Shown one piece after another: positions 1-6,971 of a stretch of 7,844 nt of DNA. The position numbers and the translations under genes were made by a program. Where the stretch lies: positions 1 to 7,844 of the forward strand of contig JAPLJM010000175.1 of assembly GCA_026388595.1 (NCBI GenBank), in the 5' to 3' direction. Every line of letters starts with the position of its first letter. Position 1 is the first letter of the stretch. A model generated the notes under the pieces. The model was not told where the DNA came from and ran no database searches. It saw only the letters and a program-made list of their open reading frames with translations. This stretch comes from Deltaproteobacteria bacterium (GTDB lineage Bacteria; Desulfobacterota; Syntrophia; Syntrophales; Fen-1087).

Positions 1-96
1 AAGTTAATGCTTTACCGGGCGAAAAAAGCCATCCGGAAAGGCCAGGAACTCACCATCAACTACCTGTGCGATCTCTGGTTTGATCCGGTGGACTGA
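1..96 (+). CDS. SET-domain protein, C-terminal fragment (gene cut by window start)
   Basis: The first frame is open from base 1 to a TGA at 94-96 and gives the last 31 residues of a protein. It contains AKKAIRKGQELTINYL, which fits the C-terminal SET-domain signature (A-x-x-x-I-x-x-G-x-E-L-T-x-x-Y) that closes the S-adenosylmethionine and lysine pocket in protein-lysine methyltransferases. The N-terminal part, including the NHxxxPN region, lies outside the window, so activity cannot be judged. No cysteine-rich post-SET module follows; the tail is short and contains one Cys. Bacterial SET proteins are known but their substrates are mostly undefined, so I give no substrate. The call rests on about 20 residues and is moderately confident. 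Confidence 0.6.
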   Translation, partial: KLMLYRAKKAIRKGQELTINYLCDLWFDPVD

Positions 97-112
97 CCGG
101 CTCAAAGGCTGG
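97..112 (+). other. Small stem-loop after the SET-domain gene
   Basis: CCGGC (97-101) and GCTGG (108-112) can form a 5-bp stem, with one G-T wobble, around a 6-base loop directly after the stop codon. No T-run follows, so it is not a typical intrinsic terminator. It may be a weak 3'-end structure or chance. Confidence 0.2.
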
Positions 113-130
113 CATGCAACGGCTTATATC

Positions 131-262
131 TCAGGGCGACAGTCCAGAGGTCGGCGGTGACCGTCGGTGCACAATTGCTTTCAACACACCCCGGATACTT
201 TCCATCGGAGCCTTATCGTAGCAATCCCCTTTCGGCTCATGGATGCCCTCGTCCCTCGGCAT
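131..262 (-). pseudogene. Remnant of an IS3-family transposase (C-terminal catalytic part)
   Basis: Read on the - strand from an ATG at 262 to a TGA at 133-131, the frame encodes 43 residues containing KGDCYDKAPMESIRGVLK followed by VHRR. This closely matches the last catalytic block of IS3-family (rve/DDE) transposases, typically S-x-K-G-(N/D)-C-Y-D-N-A-P-M-E-S-F-F-x-x-L-K. The Glu of PMES is the third residue of the DDE triad, and the Lys seven residues later is also conserved in this family. The first two Asp residues, the OrfA part and the usual C-terminal tail are missing, and FF has become IR. The frame stays open upstream to about position 330, but I see no transposase similarity there and no clear terminal inverted repeats. 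It is a dead fragment left by an old insertion or deletion between the SET gene and ispG. Confidence 0.7.
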
Positions 263-417
263 CTGCAAATACGTATTGAACGTGGGGATGGTTTCATGAT
301 AGGGTGAAATACATAAACACGCGGTTATTCGATAGAATGAGAGCCTGTTGAAAAACCGCCTTTATTCACTCATGCCAGGCCCTGCTTCCCAAAGCGGGGA
401 GGGGCTCGATCAAGGGA

Positions 418-1500
418 TTGTCTTCATTGGAACAGAAGCTCCGAAGGAAAAAAACAAGGGCTGTTTTCGTGGGTGATGTCCAGGTGGGCGGCGATGCCCC
501 GGTGGTCGTCCAGTCCATGACCTGCACGGATACCCGCGATGTCAAGGCAACGATCGCCCAGATCAACGCCCTGGAAGACGCCGGTTGTGAAATCGTCCGT
601 GTGGCCGTTCCCGATCAGGAAGCAGCGGCCGCCCTGAAGGAGATCAAAAAGCGGATTTCTCTGCCGCTGATTGCCGATATTCATTTCAATCATCGCTTGG
701 CCCTGGAAGCCATGAAAAACGGTGTCGACGGCATCCGCATTAATCCGGGCAATATGGGCGTCGACAAGGTCAGAGCGGTTGTCAAGGCGGCAAAAAGCAG
801 GGACGTGGCGATTCGGATCGGAATCAACGGAGGCTCGCTGGATAAGGAGCTCCTCATGAAATACGGGGGGCCCACACCGGATGCCCTGGTGGAGAGCGCT
901 TTTAACAGCATCATCCTGTTTGAGGAGATGGATTTCACGGCCATCAAGGTATCCCTCAAATCATCCGATGTGAACACCATGATCGATGCTTACCGCCGGT
1001 TCTCTGAAAAAACCGATTATCCCCTTCATCTGGGCGTCACGGAGGCGGGGACGCTTATCAACGCTGCCATCAAGTCTTCCATCGGGATCGGTGTTCTCCT
1101 CCACGAGGGGATCGGTGATACCATCCGCGTGTCGGTGACGGGCCGTCCGGAGTCTGAAATCGGCCTTGCTTACGGGATCCTGCGCGCCCTGAATATCCGG
1201 AGGGTCGGTCCGGATATCATTTCCTGTCCCACCTGCGGGCGTTGTGAAATCGATTTGTTCAAGCTTTCAGACGCCGTCGAAAAACAGCTGGCCGGCGAGA
1301 AGACTTATCTCAGGATTGCCCTGATGGGATGCGTGGTCAATGGACCGGGAGAGGCGGCCGAAGCGGATATCGGCATCGCGGGCGGGCGGGGGTTTGGAAT
1401 GCTCTTTAAGAAGGGTCAGATAATCCGGAAAATCAAGGAAGAGGAATTTGTCCCTGTATTGATTGAAGAAATTAACAAAATAAAGGAATCGGTTATGTGA
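418..1500 (+). CDS. ispG: 4-hydroxy-3-methylbut-2-en-1-yl diphosphate synthase (GcpE/IspG)
   Basis: IspG is the [4Fe-4S] enzyme that reductively opens methylerythritol cyclodiphosphate to HMBPP, the penultimate step of the MEP isoprenoid pathway; it is cytosolic. The N-terminal TIM-barrel half shows VVVQSMTCTDT (about 29-39), ADIHFNHRLAL (86-96), the GIRINPGN block (105-112) and LHLGVTEAG (203-211). The C-terminal half has the cluster ligands: C270 and C273 in SCPTC, C305 in MGCVVNGPGE, and E312, which serves as the fourth ligand in this family. At 360 residues it is full length and all key residues are present. The start is unsure: there is no in-frame ATG or GTG. TTG at 418 has no well-spaced ribosome site, while TTG at 427 has AAGGGA (412-417) 9 bases upstream, so translation may begin at 427 (357 residues). 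The gene is separated from proS by 86 bases containing a hairpin. Confidence 0.97.
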   Translation: MSSLEQKLRRKKTRAVFVGDVQVGGDAPVVVQSMTCTDTRDVKATIAQINALEDAGCEIVRVAVPDQEAAAALKEIKKRISLPLIADIHFNHRLALEAMKNGVDGIRINPGNMGVDKVRAVVKAAKSRDVAIRIGINGGSLDKELLMKYGGPTPDALVESAFNSIILFEEMDFTAIKVSLKSSDVNTMIDAYRRFSEKTDYPLHLGVTEAGTLINAAIKSSIGIGVLLHEGIGDTIRVSVTGRPESEIGLAYGILRALNIRRVGPDIISCPTCGRCEIDLFKLSDAVEKQLAGEKTYLRIALMGCVVNGPGEAAEADIGIAGGRGFGMLFKKGQIIRKIKEEEFVPVLIEEINKIKESVM

Positions 1501-1532
1501 ACGCCGAGCGCGCTGTGCAACAGCCTCGGCGT
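1501..1532 (+). promoter_or_regulatory. Strong stem-loop directly after the ispG stop
   Basis: ACGCCGAG (1501-1508) pairs perfectly with CTCGGCGT (1525-1532), and inside it GCTGT (1512-1516) pairs with ACAGC (1520-1524) around a GCA loop. Only CGC (1509-1511) is bulged, giving 13 base pairs in total. No T-run follows, so it is not a standard intrinsic terminator. It may protect the ispG 3' end, slow the polymerase, or act with the downstream repeat of CGCCGAG at 1556-1562, which could compete for the same partner strand. Confidence 0.6.
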
Positions 1533-1555
1533 GCCGTAATCAAATAGCGAGCAGT

Positions 1556-1568
1556 CGCCGAGATTTTA
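1556..1568 (+). promoter_or_regulatory. Second CGCCGAG copy: possible alternative pairing partner ahead of proS
   Basis: CGCCGAG at 1556-1562 is an exact repeat of 1502-1508 and is complementary to CTCGGCG at 1525-1531. Pairing 1525-1531 with 1556-1562 would exclude the upstream hairpin and would be followed by ATTTTA, a weak terminator-like run, just before the proS ribosome site. A local GCGA/TCGC mini-hairpin (1547-1558) also overlaps this segment. This is a structural possibility read from base complementarity only. Confidence 0.25.
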
Positions 1569-1573
1569 GGGAA

Positions 1574-1578
1574 AGGAG
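1574..1578 (+). promoter_or_regulatory. proS ribosome binding site
   Basis: AGGAG lies 8 bases before the ATG at 1587. It favours that ATG over the in-frame TTG immediately upstream at 1584, which would add only one Met. Confidence 0.75.
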
Positions 1579-1586
1579 AGGATTTG

Positions 1587-3299
1587 ATGCGTTATTCGGA
1601 AATGTTCCTGCCGACGGCAAGGGAAGTCCCTTCAGATGCGGATGTGGTCAGCCACCAATTGATGCTGCGGGCGGGCCTGATCAGAAAGTTGACCAGCGGG
1701 GTCTATTCCTACTTGCCCCTGGGCTATCGGGTGATCCGGAAATTTGAACAGATCGTCCGCGAGGAGATGAACCGTGCCGGGGCGCAGGAGCTCTTTATGC
1801 CCACCGTCCAGCCGGCGGAGCTCTGGCAGGAATCAGGGCGGTGGACCCACTACGGCAAGGAACTGCTGCGCTTCCGCGACCGGCATGACCGGGAGTGCTG
1901 CCTCGGTCCGACACACGAAGAGGTGATCACGGACCTGGTTCGGAATGAAGTTAAATCTTACCGCCAACTGCCGGTGAACCTCTATCAGATCCAGACCAAA
2001 TTCCGCGACGAAATCCGCCCCCGCTTTGGCGTCATGCGCTGCCGGGAATTCGGCATGAAGGATGCCTACAGTTTCGATGTGGATGAGGAAGGCGCGGAGC
2101 TCAGTTACCGGAAAATGTTCGAGGCGTACAACCGGATATTCACGCGCTGTGGCCTAAAATTCAGACCCGTGGAAGCGGACTCGGGAAGCATCGGGGGAAG
2201 TTTTTCCCATGAATTCCTTGTAACGGCGGATTCCGGCGAAGACGCCATGGTCTATTGCACGAAATGTGAATATGCGGCAAATCTTGAAAAAGCAGAGGTT
2301 TCCCGGCCGGAACAGCAGCCTGTTGACGAAAAGGATTTTCTTCCTCTGGAGGAGGTCTATACGCCCGATGTCCGGACGATTGAGGAGGTCTGCGCCTTTC
2401 TAAAGGTGACGCCGCAGGATGTGGTTAAAACCCTGATCTTCAGCGCCGACGGCAAAGCGGTGGCGATTCTGATCCGGGGCGATGAGGAAGTCAATGAAAT
2501 CAAGGTCAAAAATTATCTTGGTTGCGACGAGTTGGAACTGGCCATGGATGACATGATCCGGGAGGTCACGAATTCACCCCGCGGCTTTGCCGGGGCAATC
2601 GGCATCAAATGCCGGATCCTGGCCGACTTTTCGCTGATGAACATGAAGAATGTTGTCATGGGCGCGAATAAGGAGGATCACCACGTCAAAAATGTCAATT
2701 TCGGCCTCGATTTTAAGGTCAGCGATTTCGTCGATCTTCGGGCGGTCAAGGCAGATGATGTCTGCCCCCGATGTCTGAGCGCCATTCAATTCGCCCGCGG
2801 TATTGAGGTGGGCCATGTTTTCAAACTGGGCACAAAATATTCAAAAGCCATGGAAGCCCGCTATCTGGATAGGAACGGTCAGGAACAGATTATCGTCATG
2901 GGTTGCTACGGCATCGGCATCGGCCGGACAGTGGCGGCCTGCATCGAACAGAATTATGATGACAAAGGGATCACCTGGCCAATGCCCCTGGCGCCCTATC
3001 AGGTCATCCTCACACCGGTCAATTGGAAAGATGAAGCCCTCTCCCGAACAGCGGAAGAACTTTACCGGAAGCTGCTGGACAGAGGCGTCGAGGTGCTCCT
3101 GGATGACCGGGATGAGCGGGCGGGCGTGAAATTTATGGATGCGGACCTGATCGGCATCCCGCTGCGCCTTACCATCGGTCCGAAGCGACTGGCCGAAGGA
3201 AAGGTGGAGATCAAGTTCCGGCGGTCCGGGGAAGTACATATTTTCACACTGAAAGAAGCAGAGGATTTTGTCGTCAATGCCGTAAAAGCGGAAATGTAA
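1587..3299 (+). CDS. proS: Prolyl-tRNA synthetase, bacterial type with editing insertion
   Basis: ProRS charges tRNA-Pro with proline in the cytosol. The 570-residue product matches the long bacterial form. The class II core shows the N-terminal DVVSHQLMLRAGLIRKL (19-35), the GPTHEE motif (107-112), motif 2 ending RPRFGVMR (144-151), and motif 3 GCYGIGIGRTVAACIEQN (439-456), followed by the anticodon-binding domain with GVEVLLDDRDERAGVKF (500-516). Between motifs 2 and 3 lies the YbaK-like INS domain (about 228-392), which in this family clears Ala-tRNA-Pro. K281 in VVKTLIF fits the lysine used for editing in E. coli ProRS. Two CxxC pairs (C224/C227 and C393/C396) flank the INS domain and could form a zinc site. 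ATG 1587 is chosen because of the AGGAG site. rel begins 9 bases after the stop, in the same reading frame, which suggests one transcript. Confidence 0.97.
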   Translation: MRYSEMFLPTAREVPSDADVVSHQLMLRAGLIRKLTSGVYSYLPLGYRVIRKFEQIVREEMNRAGAQELFMPTVQPAELWQESGRWTHYGKELLRFRDRHDRECCLGPTHEEVITDLVRNEVKSYRQLPVNLYQIQTKFRDEIRPRFGVMRCREFGMKDAYSFDVDEEGAELSYRKMFEAYNRIFTRCGLKFRPVEADSGSIGGSFSHEFLVTADSGEDAMVYCTKCEYAANLEKAEVSRPEQQPVDEKDFLPLEEVYTPDVRTIEEVCAFLKVTPQDVVKTLIFSADGKAVAILIRGDEEVNEIKVKNYLGCDELELAMDDMIREVTNSPRGFAGAIGIKCRILADFSLMNMKNVVMGANKEDHHVKNVNFGLDFKVSDFVDLRAVKADDVCPRCLSAIQFARGIEVGHVFKLGTKYSKAMEARYLDRNGQEQIIVMGCYGIGIGRTVAACIEQNYDDKGITWPMPLAPYQVILTPVNWKDEALSRTAEELYRKLLDRGVEVLLDDRDERAGVKFMDADLIGIPLRLTIGPKRLAEGKVEIKFRRSGEVHIFTLKEAEDFVVNAVKAEM

Positions 3300-3308
3300 C
3301 CTTATTGT

Positions 3309-5459
3309 ATGCTGCGAATCACCGACATTTTGGACAAAACACAGGACTATCTGTCTCCGGAAGAACAGGAGCGGATTGAAAAGGCCTATATTTTTTCTGC
3401 CACCGTCCATCAGGGTCAGGTCCGACTGTCCGGCGAGCCTTATCTCACCCATCCCATGGAAGTGGCGGGAATGCTGGCGGACATGAAGCTTGACGCCGCC
3501 ACGATCATTTCCGGTTTTCTCCATGACACCGTTGAGGATACCCTGACGACGATCGAGCAGGTCCGCGTGGGATTCGGTAAAGATGTGGCGTTCCTGGTCG
3601 AGGGCTTGACCAAGATCAGCAAAATCACCTTCGGCAGCCAGGAAGAACGGCAGGCTGAAAATTTCCGGAAAATGATGTTGGCCATGTCGTCGGATATTCG
3701 GATTCTCCTCGTCCGTCTGGCCGATCGGGTCCACAACATGAGGACCTTGGACTTTCAGCCGCCAGGTCGACAGCTGTACATCGCCAAGGAAACCATTGAG
3801 CTTTATGCACCTCTGGCCAACCGCCTGGGGATTAACTGGATGAAGGTGGAGTTGGAAGATCTTGCCTTCCAGTATCTCAATTCGGAAGCCTACCTGGAAC
3901 TGGCGCGGCGTGTGGCTCAATCCAGCGAGAAGCGCGACCAGTATACGGAGGAAGTCAGGGGGATCATCCGGGCGGAAATGGAAAAGTTTGATCTGAACGT
4001 GGAGGTAGATGGACGGGCAAAACATTTCTTCAGCATCTATAAAAAAATGGAGGAGCAACACCTCAATTTTGATGAAGTCTATGACCTGATGGCCTTCCGG
4101 GTGATCCTTGACTCCGACCAGGAAAAGAGCTGTTATGAGGCGTTGAGCGTCGTCCATGCCCTCTGGAAACCTGTGCCGGGCCGCTTCAAGGACTATATTG
4201 CCATGCCGAAGGCCAATAATTACCGCTCCCTGCATACGACGGTCATTGGCCCCCATGGCCAGAGGGTGGAGATTCAGATTCGCACCCGGGCCATGCATGA
4301 ATGGGCGGAAGAGGGGATCGCCGCCCACTGGCGATATAAGGAAAAAAGACCATCCCAAAACGACGATGCGGAGCAGATCAAAAGGCTCAGGGAACTCCTG
4401 GAGTCGCAGCAGGAGCTCAAGAATCCCCGCGAATTCATGTCCAACCTGAAAATGGCGTTGTTTCCCGACGAGGTTTATGTCTTTACGCCCAACGGCGACG
4501 TCAAATCCTTTCCCAAGGGGGCCACGCCGCTCGATTACGCCTACAGCATTCACACGGACGTGGGCAATCAATGTATCGGGGCCAAAATCAACCGTAATAT
4601 CGTTCCCCTGAAATATCAGCTTCAGAACGGAGATATGGTTGAAATCATTAGCCAATCCGGACACCACCCCAGCAAAGACTGGTTGAAATATGCAGTCACC
4701 TCCCGGGCCCGATCCAAGATTAAGAACTGGATTAAAACGGAAGAACGGACCAAGAGTATCGATCTGGGGAAGGACCTTCTCGAGAAAGAATTCAAACGGC
4801 ATCATCTGAAGTTCGGCTCCTTTGCCAAATCGGATGAAATCAAAAAGATATTTGAGGAATACAAGCTGAATTCTCTTGAAGAACTCCTGGTGAGCGTAGG
4901 TTACGGTAAGCTTTCCCCCAGGCATGTGGTGCGTCTCCTCCTGCCGGAAGAGGTGACCAAGGGCGACGATGCTTCGGCAGAAAAGCAAAAAAGAAAGCCG
5001 CCGTCCACGGCTGCCCCCGGAATTTCTCTGACGGGCATTGAGGATGTGATGGTCCGTTACGCAAAATGCTGCGACCCCATTCCCGGCGATGAAATTATCG
5101 GCTTTATCTCCCGTGGGCGAGGCATTACCATCCATACGGCCCAATGTCCCCATATCCAGGAATTCGATTCCGACAGGCTGATCGATGTCCAGTGGAACAT
5201 CAAGGAAAAACACAGCTACCCGGTGGGCATGCGTGTGGTCTGCAGGGATAAGAAAGGCCTGGTGGCGGAACTCAGTTCCATTCTTTCTTCACTGGATATC
5301 AACATCAGTCATGCTGAAATCGATACGCGGCCCCATGATATGCAGGCCATCTGTGATTTTAAACTGGACGTAATTGACCTCAATCAATTTAATGCAGTTG
5401 TCGCGGCCATGAAAAAACTCAAGAGCGTCATCTCGGTGGAACGGATTGCAGGGGCCTAG
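3309..5459 (+). CDS. rel: Bifunctional (p)ppGpp synthetase/hydrolase, RelA/SpoT family
   Basis: This enzyme makes and degrades the stringent-response alarmone (p)ppGpp, in the family responding to uncharged tRNA on ribosomes. The 716 residues carry every domain of a long Rel. The hydrolase HD domain has SGEPYLTHPMEVA (41-53), HDTVEDT with H72/D73, and RLADRVHNMRTL (136-147). The synthetase has GRAKHFFSIYKKM (235-247), RFKD (292-295), YRSLHTTV (305-312) and EIQIRTRAMHEWAE (321-334). These are followed by TGS (about 387-447), a conserved-Cys segment with C587/C588 and C613, and a C-terminal ACT domain (about 637-716). RFKD is the RXKD type of bifunctional enzymes, not the EXDD of RelA-only synthetases. 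With an intact HD site too, both activities are expected. There is no good ribosome site before ATG 3309; GGAA about 14 bases upstream is too far, so translation may be coupled to proS. The symbol rel is used because this looks like the single ancestral type; spoT or relA may be used elsewhere. Confidence 0.95.
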   Translation: MLRITDILDKTQDYLSPEEQERIEKAYIFSATVHQGQVRLSGEPYLTHPMEVAGMLADMKLDAATIISGFLHDTVEDTLTTIEQVRVGFGKDVAFLVEGLTKISKITFGSQEERQAENFRKMMLAMSSDIRILLVRLADRVHNMRTLDFQPPGRQLYIAKETIELYAPLANRLGINWMKVELEDLAFQYLNSEAYLELARRVAQSSEKRDQYTEEVRGIIRAEMEKFDLNVEVDGRAKHFFSIYKKMEEQHLNFDEVYDLMAFRVILDSDQEKSCYEALSVVHALWKPVPGRFKDYIAMPKANNYRSLHTTVIGPHGQRVEIQIRTRAMHEWAEEGIAAHWRYKEKRPSQNDDAEQIKRLRELLESQQELKNPREFMSNLKMALFPDEVYVFTPNGDVKSFPKGATPLDYAYSIHTDVGNQCIGAKINRNIVPLKYQLQNGDMVEIISQSGHHPSKDWLKYAVTSRARSKIKNWIKTEERTKSIDLGKDLLEKEFKRHHLKFGSFAKSDEIKKIFEEYKLNSLEELLVSVGYGKLSPRHVVRLLLPEEVTKGDDASAEKQKRKPPSTAAPGISLTGIEDVMVRYAKCCDPIPGDEIIGFISRGRGITIHTAQCPHIQEFDSDRLIDVQWNIKEKHSYPVGMRVVCRDKKGLVAELSSILSSLDINISHAEIDTRPHDMQAICDFKLDVIDLNQFNAVVAAMKKLKSVISVERIAGA

Positions 5460-5468
5460 TGTTATTCG

Positions 5469-5498
5469 TTGACACCATCTTATGAATTGCGATATGAA
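5469..5498 (+). promoter_or_regulatory. Candidate sigma-70-type promoter for the amidase-rph-rdgB genes
   Basis: TTGACA (5469-5474) is a perfect -35 hexamer. TATGAA at 5493-5498 (18-base spacer, 4 of 6 matches) or ATATGA at 5492-5497 could serve as -10. Initiation would fall near 5505, about 20 bases before the amidase ATG. This would let the second half of the cluster be transcribed apart from proS-rel. The -10 is imperfect, hence moderate confidence. Confidence 0.4.
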
Positions 5499-5525
5499 GC
5501 GCTCGAACTGGAAAGAGAGTATCTA

Positions 5526-6224
5526 ATGATGGACAGTGCTATGAAAAGAATTGTTTTTTTGACATTTCTGCTGGTTATTTTTATTCCGTCATCCCTTTTG
5601 ATGGCGCAATCGGGTCAACAAAAACGATGGGTCATTATTGATGCCGCCCATGGCGGTACGGATGGTGGTGTTATCGTTACGGATAAGATCCGGGAAAAAG
5701 AAGTTACACTGTCCCTGTCTCAATTGCTGCAGAAGGAACTGGCAAGGACACCGGGCATTCAAGTACAGATGACTCGAGCATCCGAAAAGACAATGTCTAT
5801 TGCCGAACGTCTTAAAATCGTGAGGGCAGCGCCTGCTGAGGCCCTGTTCATAAGTCTCCATGTCAATGCCGGCTTTGGTAAGAATGCGAGCGGCTACGAA
5901 ATTTTTTTCCCCGGATTTAAAGCGGCGCCTGAGGACAAAGGGGATTCACAGGTTATCCTCAAGGACATGGTTAAGAATAAAAATCTAAATGACAGTGTCC
6001 GGTTTGCCCAAGCGATTCAAAGGAATATGGAAAATGTTTTCCCCCGGAAGGGAAGGGGGCTGCGGGAAGCACCCATTCCAATTCTGAACGATTTAACGCT
6101 AACGGCGGTGGTTCTGGAAATAGGTTTTGCGACGAACACGGATGACCGGAAAAAAATCATGAGCGAAAAAACTCAACAGGCAATTGCGCAGGCTTTGAGT
6201 AAGAGCATCAATGATTTCTTCTAA
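5526..6224 (+). CDS. Secreted N-acetylmuramoyl-L-alanine amidase (Amidase_3)
   Basis: Amidase_3 enzymes are zinc hydrolases that cut the bond between MurNAc and L-Ala in peptidoglycan, usually in the periplasm. From ATG 5526 the product is 232 residues. It starts with a Sec-type signal: KR, then a hydrophobic run (about 9-25), ending LLMA before QS. The mature part is a bare catalytic domain: IIDAAHGGTDGG (zinc ligand H42), REKE (E57 as likely ligand), FISLHVNA (H112) and VLEIGFATN (catalytic E198). DAAHGG replaces the more usual DPGHGG, but the metal and catalytic residues are kept. No AMIN, LysM or SPOR domain is present. The frame opens back to a TTG at 5469, but GAGAG (5515-5519) sits 6 bases before ATG 5526 (9 before ATG 5529), and the signal peptide only makes sense from these starts. 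It precedes rph and rdgB, an arrangement I associate with Deltaproteobacteria. It resembles AmiC-type enzymes, but I do not assign a symbol. Confidence 0.88.
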   Translation: MMDSAMKRIVFLTFLLVIFIPSSLLMAQSGQQKRWVIIDAAHGGTDGGVIVTDKIREKEVTLSLSQLLQKELARTPGIQVQMTRASEKTMSIAERLKIVRAAPAEALFISLHVNAGFGKNASGYEIFFPGFKAAPEDKGDSQVILKDMVKNKNLNDSVRFAQAIQRNMENVFPRKGRGLREAPIPILNDLTLTAVVLEIGFATNTDDRKKIMSEKTQQAIAQALSKSINDFF

Positions 6225-6230
6225 ATCATT
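6210..6230 (+). repeat. Perfect 8-bp inverted repeat across the amidase stop codon
   Basis: AATGATTT (6210-6217) and AAATCATT (6223-6230) are exact inverted copies around a CTTCT loop, and the amidase TAA (6222-6224) starts at the end of the loop. No T-run follows; AAGGA (6233-6237) and GGAG (6240-6243), the rph ribosome sites, come next. The stem is AT-rich, so a hairpin would be weak. It may tune rph translation, be a protein-binding palindrome, or be chance. Confidence 0.4.
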
Positions 6231-6248
6231 TCAAGGAATGGAGTCACA

Positions 6249-6971
6249 GTGAGATTAGAGGGTCGGCATTGGAATGAAATCCGGGATATCTGGATAACCA
6301 GAGACTATTTAAAATATCCTGAAGGTTCTGTCCTGATCGAGATGGGCCAGACAAAGGTCATCTGCACGGCCACGGTGGAAGATAAGGCGCCGGCGTTTCT
6401 CAAGAATTCGGGGCGAGGATGGCTGACGTCCGAATATGCCATGCTTCCCGGTTCCACGCAGAGCCGGACAGATCGCGAATCGGCCCGGGGCAGGATTGGG
6501 GGCAGGACCCACGAAATTCAGCGGCTGATCGGCCGCTCCCTGCGCGCCGTCACGGATTTGAATACCTTTGGCGAGCGAACCATTTATATTGATTGTGATG
6601 TCATTCAAGCCGATGGTGGAACACGGACAGCCTCCATAACCGGTGGTTTCGTGGCTTTGGTTGATCTGTTCCGAAATCTGCAAAAGAAGGGCATCGTCGA
6701 TCGGATTCCAGTCTGCGACTATGTTTCTGCCGTCAGTGTCGGGATTGTCAATGATCAAATCCTGCTCGACCTGAATTATGAAGAGGATTCCCGGGCAGAG
6801 GTAGATATGAATGTCATTATGACCGGCAGCGGTCTATTCATCGAAGTCCAGGGGACTGCGGAAAAAATGCCCTTCAACCGCGAGCGGCTCCATGCAATGA
6901 CAGCCCTGGCTGAGGAGGGCATCGAGAAACTGATTAAAAAACAAGTTGAGCTCCTGGGGGATTTAAACTGA
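6249..6971 (+). CDS. rph: Ribonuclease PH (tRNA 3'-end phosphorolytic exonuclease)
   Basis: RNase PH trims the 3' trailer of tRNA precursors with phosphate, releasing nucleoside diphosphates; it forms a hexameric ring in the cytosol. The 240-residue product is full length. It shows GQTKVICTATVE (33-44), GWLTSEYAMLPGST (57-70), GRTHEIQRLIGRSLR (85-99), DVIQADGGTRTASITGG (117-133) and DLNYEEDSRAEVDMNV (174-189). R86 and R126 match the phosphate-binding arginines of the family, and D180 and D186 fit the acidic pair involved in catalysis and metal binding. Translation starts at GTG 6249, with GGAG (6240-6243) 5 bases upstream; the next residues, RLEGR, replace the usual RPxxR. Its stop overlaps the first codon of rdgB by 4 bases, so the two are translationally coupled. 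Unlike the frameshifted rph of E. coli K-12, this copy looks intact. Confidence 0.97.
   Translation: MRLEGRHWNEIRDIWITRDYLKYPEGSVLIEMGQTKVICTATVEDKAPAFLKNSGRGWLTSEYAMLPGSTQSRTDRESARGRIGGRTHEIQRLIGRSLRAVTDLNTFGERTIYIDCDVIQADGGTRTASITGGFVALVDLFRNLQKKGIVDRIPVCDYVSAVSVGIVNDQILLDLNYEEDSRAEVDMNVIMTGSGLFIEVQGTAEKMPFNRERLHAMTALAEEGIEKLIKKQVELLGDLN

Larger units (their letters stand above)
97..417. other. 321-base gap before ispG: IS remnant and weak promoter candidates
   Basis: No intact gene is visible on either strand. On the - strand, about 131-262 is a transposase fragment, listed separately. Closer to ispG, TAGAAT at 333-338 could be a -10 box, but the hexamer 17 bases upstream (TACATA, 310-315) is a poor -35. 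TTGAAA at 348-353 has no matching -10. The ispG promoter is therefore not securely located and may lie within this scarred region. I see no terminator with a T-run and no riboswitch I recognise. Confidence 0.5.

Noticed and set aside
179..353. TTTCAACA (179-186) and TGTTGAAA (346-353) as possible IS terminal inverted repeats
   Set aside because: The left copy lies inside the transposase coding remnant, where an IS end would not be, and only 8 bases match. Most likely coincidence.
2841..5213. 790-residue open frame on the - strand opposite proS and rel
   Set aside because: It is antisense to two clearly real genes that share one reading frame, which explains why the same antisense phase stays open across both. 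Its translation shows no recognisable domain and it has no sensible start context.
6309..6758. 149-residue - strand frame opposite rph
   Set aside because: It lies wholly within a well-conserved gene, with no known motif; a shadow frame.
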